Below, piece after piece: positions 42,430 to 45,913 of a stretch of DNA of 45,913 nucleotides; position 1 is the first letter of the stretch, and every line of letters starts with the position of its first letter. Below the pieces are notes generated by a model. It made no database searches. It was given only the letters and a program-made list of their open reading frames with translations, and was not told the DNA's origin. This stretch comes from Clostridia bacterium (GTDB lineage Bacteria; Bacillota; Clostridia; Christensenellales; Aristaeellaceae): contig JAFPWH010000029.1 in the NCBI GenBank assembly GCA_017395065.1, forward strand, positions 1 through 45,913. Direction: 5' to 3'. Position numbers and translations under genes: made by a program.

Positions 42430-44829
42430 ATGAAGAGATTTCTTTGTCTGTTTGCGATATCGCTGCTGTGCGCTTTAATCGGCTTTTGCTGCGGTGAGGA
42501 TTTTTTCAGGGTACCCGATGGAGTCGTCTCCATCGAGTCGGAAGCCTTCTCCTCTCTGGACGCCGATAGCGTATTCATTCCAAAAAGCGTCAAAAGCCTG
42601 AGCGACGATGCTTTTTCCGACAAGGTAACGAGCGTTTACGGCTATATGGGCAGCGCGGCCGAGCGGTACGCCGAAAACAACGGCATCGCGTTTTTCCCCG
42701 TGGACGTAATGAACGTCGCGCTGACCGATCCGTCGATAAAGGCCGTGCAGGGCGAAGCGTTTTCCGTTTCCTGCAGCGCCAAGACGAATCTCGGAAGCCT
42801 GTCTTATTCCGTCGCCCTCGAAAAGGACAGCGAGATCGTTTCTCAAAGCGGCGTAAACGCTTCGGGCAAGTTCAGCTTCACCATAGGCGAATACGGCTTT
42901 TACGACGTGCTCGTGACCGCAAGCAACGGCTTCGACACCCGCACGGTGCGTTTTTCCTCCGCCCTGGAGGCCGTGCGGAGCATCGGCTTTGCCTCGGACG
43001 AGCTGCTCGTGGATAAGGGCGAAACCAAGCCGCTGTTTGCGCAGGACGAAGACCGGCAAGTGGAAATAGTAAGCTTCGACAGTTCCAAAATATCCATATC
43101 CGACGGCCGCGTTACGGGGCTTGCGACGGGCAAAACGACGGTGCGCGCGCGCATCGTCCGCGAAGACGGCTTTACCGTGGAAGGGCAGTGCGTCGTGAAA
43201 GTTTGCAAGCCCGTAAGCTCGGTAGCGCTCACCTGCACGAATCTCCATCCGCTGCCCGGCGATACCGTTCAGTTGGGCGCGGCCGTAAAGCCCGACGATG
43301 CGGGTCAAAAGCAGCTCAGCTTCTCTTCGAGCGACGAAAGCGTCGCAGCCGTGGACGAAAACGGCCTCGTGAGCGCCTTGTCGAGCGGCAGCGTCACCCT
43401 TTCCGCAAGCGCGGTAAGCGGCGCCGCCGGCACGATCGTCATAACGGTCGAAACGCCTGCAAGCGGCGTCGAGATCCAAAGCGAGATTCTGGTGGGCGTC
43501 GGCGAAACAGTGAGTCCCGCCGCGAGCGTGCTGCCCGCCGAAGCCTATATCAGAACGCTTCAATGGGAAATAAGCGATCCTTCGATCGCGACAGTGACCG
43601 ACGGAAAGCTCAAGGGCGTAAAGACAGGCGAATGCGACCTGACGGTCACGACCCACAACGGCTTTACTGCCGTCTGCCGCGTAAAGGTGGTAAAACAGGT
43701 CAAGACGGTAAAGCTCAGCGTCTCCCGCGTGAGCGTCGATTTGTTCGGCACCTACCGGCTGAGCGCGACGGTCTCCCCCTCCGACGCGGACTATCCGGAG
43801 ATCACCTGGTCCTCTTCAAACGAAGAAATCGCCGTCGTGGACGAAAGCGGGCTTGTGAGCGCGCTGAAGACCGGCAGTGCGATCATCACCGCCACGGCCA
43901 CCAGCGGCGTCAGCGCAAGCTGCACCGTCAGCGTCGTGGAAACGAAGCCGACGGCGGTCACGTTCGACAAGCTCTTCGTCACGCTCCATCCCGGCGAAAG
44001 CTATCAAAGCGTGCTCGTCTTCTCTCCCGCAAAAGCGCAAAACCGCAAGGCGCACTATACCAGCAGCGACGAAAGCGTCGTCTATGCGGACGAAGACGGC
44101 GTGTTCCACGCTTTGTCAACCGGCAGCGCGGTGATCACGGCGGTGAGCGATTCGGTTTCCTCCGTCAAAAACAGCTGTAAGGTCTTCGTGATCGCGCAGG
44201 ACGCAAAGCCGCTTGCTGGCGTGGTCGTCGGCATCAATCCCGGTCATCAGAGCAAGCCCATCAACACGCTGTACCCGATGGCACCGGGTTCGAGCACGTT
44301 GAAGCGCGGCTGCGGCGTGGGCACGGCGGGCGCCGTCACGAAGACCCCCGAATACGTGGTCGCGCTGGACGTGAGCATGATGCTGAGAGACATGCTGCTT
44401 GAAAGCGGCGCCACGGTCATTATGACGCGCACCACCAACGACGCCTACCTCACCAACATCGAGCGCGCAGACATACTGAACACCGCCAAAGTCGACGCCG
44501 CCATTCAGGTGCACTGCAACGGCGGCGGCGAGAGTGCTTACGGCATGAGCTCGTACTACAAGAGCGTCGGCGAATGGGTGGACGAGAGCAAATCGCTGGC
44601 AGACTGTCTGCTGAGCGGCATGCTCCACACGACGAGCGCCACGAACAAGGGCGTACACGTGTGCAACACCTATATGTCGCTCAACTATTCTTTCACCCCC
44701 GCCAGCCTCGTGGAGCTCGGCTACCTGACGAACAAAAAAGAAGAGCAGCTGCTCATCGACCCCGCCTACCAGCTTAAGCTCGCGCAGGGCATGTACGACG
44801 GGCTTTTGGAATACTTCGGCAGGAATTGA
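42430..44829 (+). CDS. Secreted BIg2-repeat N-acetylmuramoyl-L-alanine amidase
   Basis: The product has 799 residues. A signal peptide (1-22) and LRR-like cap (25-95) are followed by five BIg2 repeats (about 185-595). A C-terminal Amidase_3 domain (600-799) completes it. Zinc ligands are His606 (NPGHQ), Glu641 (TPEY) and His695 (QVHCN), and the catalytic Glu762 is in VELGYLTN. It would cut the bond between MurNAc and L-Ala in peptidoglycan. Its first 600 residues share the layout of the caspase-like protein at 20.5 kb. A three-codon ATG frame at 42422 ends across its start codon. Confidence 0.9.
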   Translation: MKRFLCLFAISLLCALIGFCCGEDFFRVPDGVVSIESEAFSSLDADSVFIPKSVKSLSDDAFSDKVTSVYGYMGSAAERYAENNGIAFFPVDVMNVALTDPSIKAVQGEAFSVSCSAKTNLGSLSYSVALEKDSEIVSQSGVNASGKFSFTIGEYGFYDVLVTASNGFDTRTVRFSSALEAVRSIGFASDELLVDKGETKPLFAQDEDRQVEIVSFDSSKISISDGRVTGLATGKTTVRARIVREDGFTVEGQCVVKVCKPVSSVALTCTNLHPLPGDTVQLGAAVKPDDAGQKQLSFSSSDESVAAVDENGLVSALSSGSVTLSASAVSGAAGTIVITVETPASGVEIQSEILVGVGETVSPAASVLPAEAYIRTLQWEISDPSIATVTDGKLKGVKTGECDLTVTTHNGFTAVCRVKVVKQVKTVKLSVSRVSVDLFGTYRLSATVSPSDADYPEITWSSSNEEIAVVDESGLVSALKTGSAIITATATSGVSASCTVSVVETKPTAVTFDKLFVTLHPGESYQSVLVFSPAKAQNRKAHYTSSDESVVYADEDGVFHALSTGSAVITAVSDSVSSVKNSCKVFVIAQDAKPLAGVVVGINPGHQSKPINTLYPMAPGSSTLKRGCGVGTAGAVTKTPEYVVALDVSMMLRDMLLESGATVIMTRTTNDAYLTNIERADILNTAKVDAAIQVHCNGGGESAYGMSSYYKSVGEWVDESKSLADCLLSGMLHTTSATNKGVHVCNTYMSLNYSFTPASLVELGYLTNKKEEQLLIDPAYQLKLAQGMYDGLLEYFGRN

Positions 44830-44837
44830 GTTTTACG

Positions 44838-45461
44838 ATGTTTACCGACGACAAACGGCTCCTTTGGGCGGTGGAACTTCAGAATCTGGCCCAGTGCGCG
44901 CTCGCCTATTGCAAGGACAAGTACGACACAGAGCGCTTCGAGCGCATCCGGGAAATCGCCGCGGAAATGTATTCCGAAGGTTCCGGTCTGTCGCTTGCGC
45001 ACGTAAAGGAGACGCTCTGCAGCGGAACGGGCTACCAGACGCCCAAGATGGACACGCGCTCCGCCGTGATCAGGGACGGGCGCATACTGCTTGTCCAGGA
45101 GGAAAACGGCGGCTGGGCGCTCCCCGGCGGCTGGATCGACTACGATCAGACGATCCGAACAAACGCTGCAAAGGAAGTGCTGGAGGAAGCCGGCGTTCAG
45201 GCCGAGCCGCTGCGCGTGATCGCATTGTACGACCACAACAGGCGAAACCGCACGGCGTTCCCGAGCAACAACTGCTCCGTGTTCGTGCTGTGCAGGTACG
45301 TGTCCGGAGAGTTCAGGCCCAACCCCGAGACGATCGCGAGCGGCTTTTTCGCCCCTGACGCGCTCCCCTCGCCCCTTTGTGAATCGAAAACGACCGCCGA
45401 GCAGATCCAAATGTGTTTCCGCGCCGCCGAGGACGAAAACTGGCGCATTCCGTTTGACTGA
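44838..45461 (+). CDS. Nudix hydrolase with N-terminal domain
   Basis: The product has 207 residues. An N-terminal helical domain (about 1-65) precedes a Nudix domain. The Nudix box lies at 98-120, with G98, E113, E116, E117 and G119 present. However Gln104 stands where Glu is usual and Lys112 where Arg is usual. Members of this group hydrolyse ADP-ribose or similar nucleoside diphosphates. The start is 9 bases after the amidase stop; the in-frame TTG at 44826 would overlap that gene. Confidence 0.88.
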   Translation: MFTDDKRLLWAVELQNLAQCALAYCKDKYDTERFERIREIAAEMYSEGSGLSLAHVKETLCSGTGYQTPKMDTRSAVIRDGRILLVQEENGGWALPGGWIDYDQTIRTNAAKEVLEEAGVQAEPLRVIALYDHNRRNRTAFPSNNCSVFVLCRYVSGEFRPNPETIASGFFAPDALPSPLCESKTTAEQIQMCFRAAEDENWRIPFD

Positions 45462-45556
45462 GATTGTCCGGGCAGTCATAGCATCCGCCGCTTCTTCGCA
45501 CACAGACGCTTCACGACATTCAATGTGTAATTTTCATGAAAACTGTCCGAACCCCC

Positions 45557-45585
45557 TTGCAAAAAGGGACGCGATTTGATATAAT
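45557..45585 (+). promoter_or_regulatory. Promoter of the tRNA-Ser gene
   Basis: TTGCAA (45557-45562), 17 bases, TATAAT (45580-45585), 40 bases before the tRNA. Confidence 0.75.
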
Positions 45586-45625
45586 TACTTTTGTTGAGCA
45601 AAAAGCTCATCACTTTCGGCCATGA

Positions 45626-45715
45626 GGAGAAGTCGCCTAGCTTGGTCGAGGGCGCACGACTGGAAATCGTGTAACGGCCAAAATCCGTTCGAGGGTTCGA
45701 ATCCCTCCTTCTCCG
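45626..45715 (+). tRNA. tRNA-Ser (anticodon GGA)
   Basis: A 90-base class II tRNA. The acceptor stem GGAGAAG pairs with CTTCTCC and the discriminator is G. The anticodon arm ACGACT-GGA-AATCGT reads UCC/UCU codons. A long variable arm precedes the T arm GAGGG-TTCGAAT-CCCTC. CCA is not encoded. Confidence 0.95.
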
Positions 45716-45720
45716 GAAGA

Positions 45721-45764
45721 AAACAGCATCGGGACGCAGGTTTCGGTGCTGTTTTTCTTTTTTT
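45721..45764 (+). terminator. Terminator after tRNA-Ser
   Basis: A stem of about 8-9 bp (AAACAGCAT with GTGCTGTTT, one G-T pair) has a loop of about 16 bases and is followed by TTTCTTTTTTT. Confidence 0.75.
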
Positions 45765-45783
45765 GGCAAACGCGATTTTCGAT

Positions 45784-45826
45784 AAATCGTGTAACATGTT
45801 TTTCAAAAAATCGTGTAACATGTTTT
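45784..45826. repeat. Tandem 19-bp direct repeat with internal palindrome
   Basis: The same 19 bases (AAATCGTGTAACATGTTTT) occur at 45784-45802 and 45808-45826, start to start 24 bases. Each copy contains the palindrome AACATGTT. The first 12 bases also occur in the tRNA-Ser anticodon arm (45664-45675). The repeats lie 40 bases upstream of a start codon. Confidence 0.8.
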
Positions 45827-45865
45827 GCATTCAGGATGCATAATACCGAAAAGGAGATGCACGCC

Positions 45866-45913
45866 ATGAAGATGCAAAGGATGCAGCGAGAGAGAAGAAT
45901 GACAAGCATTCAC
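45866..45913 (+). CDS. Start of an unidentified gene (truncated by window edge)
   Basis: ATG with AAGGAG 9 bases upstream opens a frame of 16 codons (MKMQRMQRERRMTSIH) to the edge, rich in Arg and Met. Too short to identify. A weak -10 (CATAAT, 45839-45844) lies behind the tandem repeat, with no -35, which suggests an activator or repressor at the repeats. Confidence 0.5.
   Translation, partial: MKMQRMQRERRMTSIH

Noticed and set aside
42224-42433. 69-codon plus-strand frame before the amidase gene
   Set aside because: It crosses the SRP RNA gene on the other strand and two promoters and has no ribosome site.

Overview
The window looks like a chromosomal segment of an anaerobic, low-redundancy Clostridia-type Firmicute, probably a gut organism with GC-rich coding DNA. 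The grounds are a leucine-type T-box leader, a YerC/TrpR-like regulator heading a hisZ-containing histidine operon, SH3-NlpC/P60 and BIg2 surface proteins, four-subunit 2-oxoacid:ferredoxin oxidoreductase genes, and AT-rich TTGACA/TATAAT promoters with 17-base spacers. No transposase, integrase, phage structural gene or CRISPR array was found. The species cannot be fixed from the sequence alone.

Layout. 1-5.2 kb (minus): a truncated CobW-type GTPase with a very His/Asp-rich tail, a secreted SH3-NlpC/P60-like protein whose catalytic Cys position is Asn, and a yggS-pdxK-terD cluster (vitamin B6 handling plus a TerD stress protein), then an AlkZ-related protein. 5.2-7.1 kb: a divergent pair, an S24 (LexA/CI-like) repressor and an ImmA/IrrE metallopeptidase, sharing a regulatory region with near-consensus promoters and three related operator-like sites. 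7.1-11.7 kb (minus): a C69 dipeptidase, a Y-family polymerase with its YolD partner, and a YitT membrane protein. 11.8-20.3 kb (minus): a nine-gene operon behind a T-box with a probable CUC (Leu) specifier. It encodes a degenerate LeuA-like protein, a TIM-barrel/acyl-CoA synthetase fusion, IlvE, a MinD-like ATPase and a four-subunit 2-oxoacid:ferredoxin oxidoreductase. 20.5-24.9 kb (plus): a 1196-residue secreted protein with BIg2 repeats and a caspase-like domain, a small Cys-rich protein and a CYTH protein. 24.9-27.7 kb (minus): kduI, kdgK and an MscS channel. 27.8-32.3 kb (minus): a polyamine ABC transporter behind a PuuR-like regulator. 32.7-33.6 kb (plus): an unknown membrane protein. 33.7-41.3 kb (minus): yerC-hisZGDCBHAF-hisIE, nearly every junction overlapping. 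41.4-42.3 kb (minus): an EEP-family nuclease/phosphatase and the SRP RNA gene. 42.4-45.9 kb (plus): a BIg2/amidase surface protein, a Nudix protein, tRNA-Ser(GGA), a 19-bp tandem repeat and the first codons of another gene.

How the genes may work together. The most interesting unit is the T-box operon. Activation of an acid to acyl-CoA, ferredoxin-dependent reductive carboxylation to a 2-oxoacid and transamination by IlvE would together make leucine, valine or isoleucine from scavenged branched-chain acids. Control by uncharged tRNA-Leu would fit that direction. The operon also carries a LeuA-like protein that keeps the leucine-sensing domain but has lost its catalytic motifs, and a TIM-barrel domain fused to the synthetase. 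This assignment is inference. Two large secreted proteins (caspase-like and amidase) share the same N-terminal architecture, which suggests a family of envelope enzymes with exchangeable C-terminal catalytic domains.
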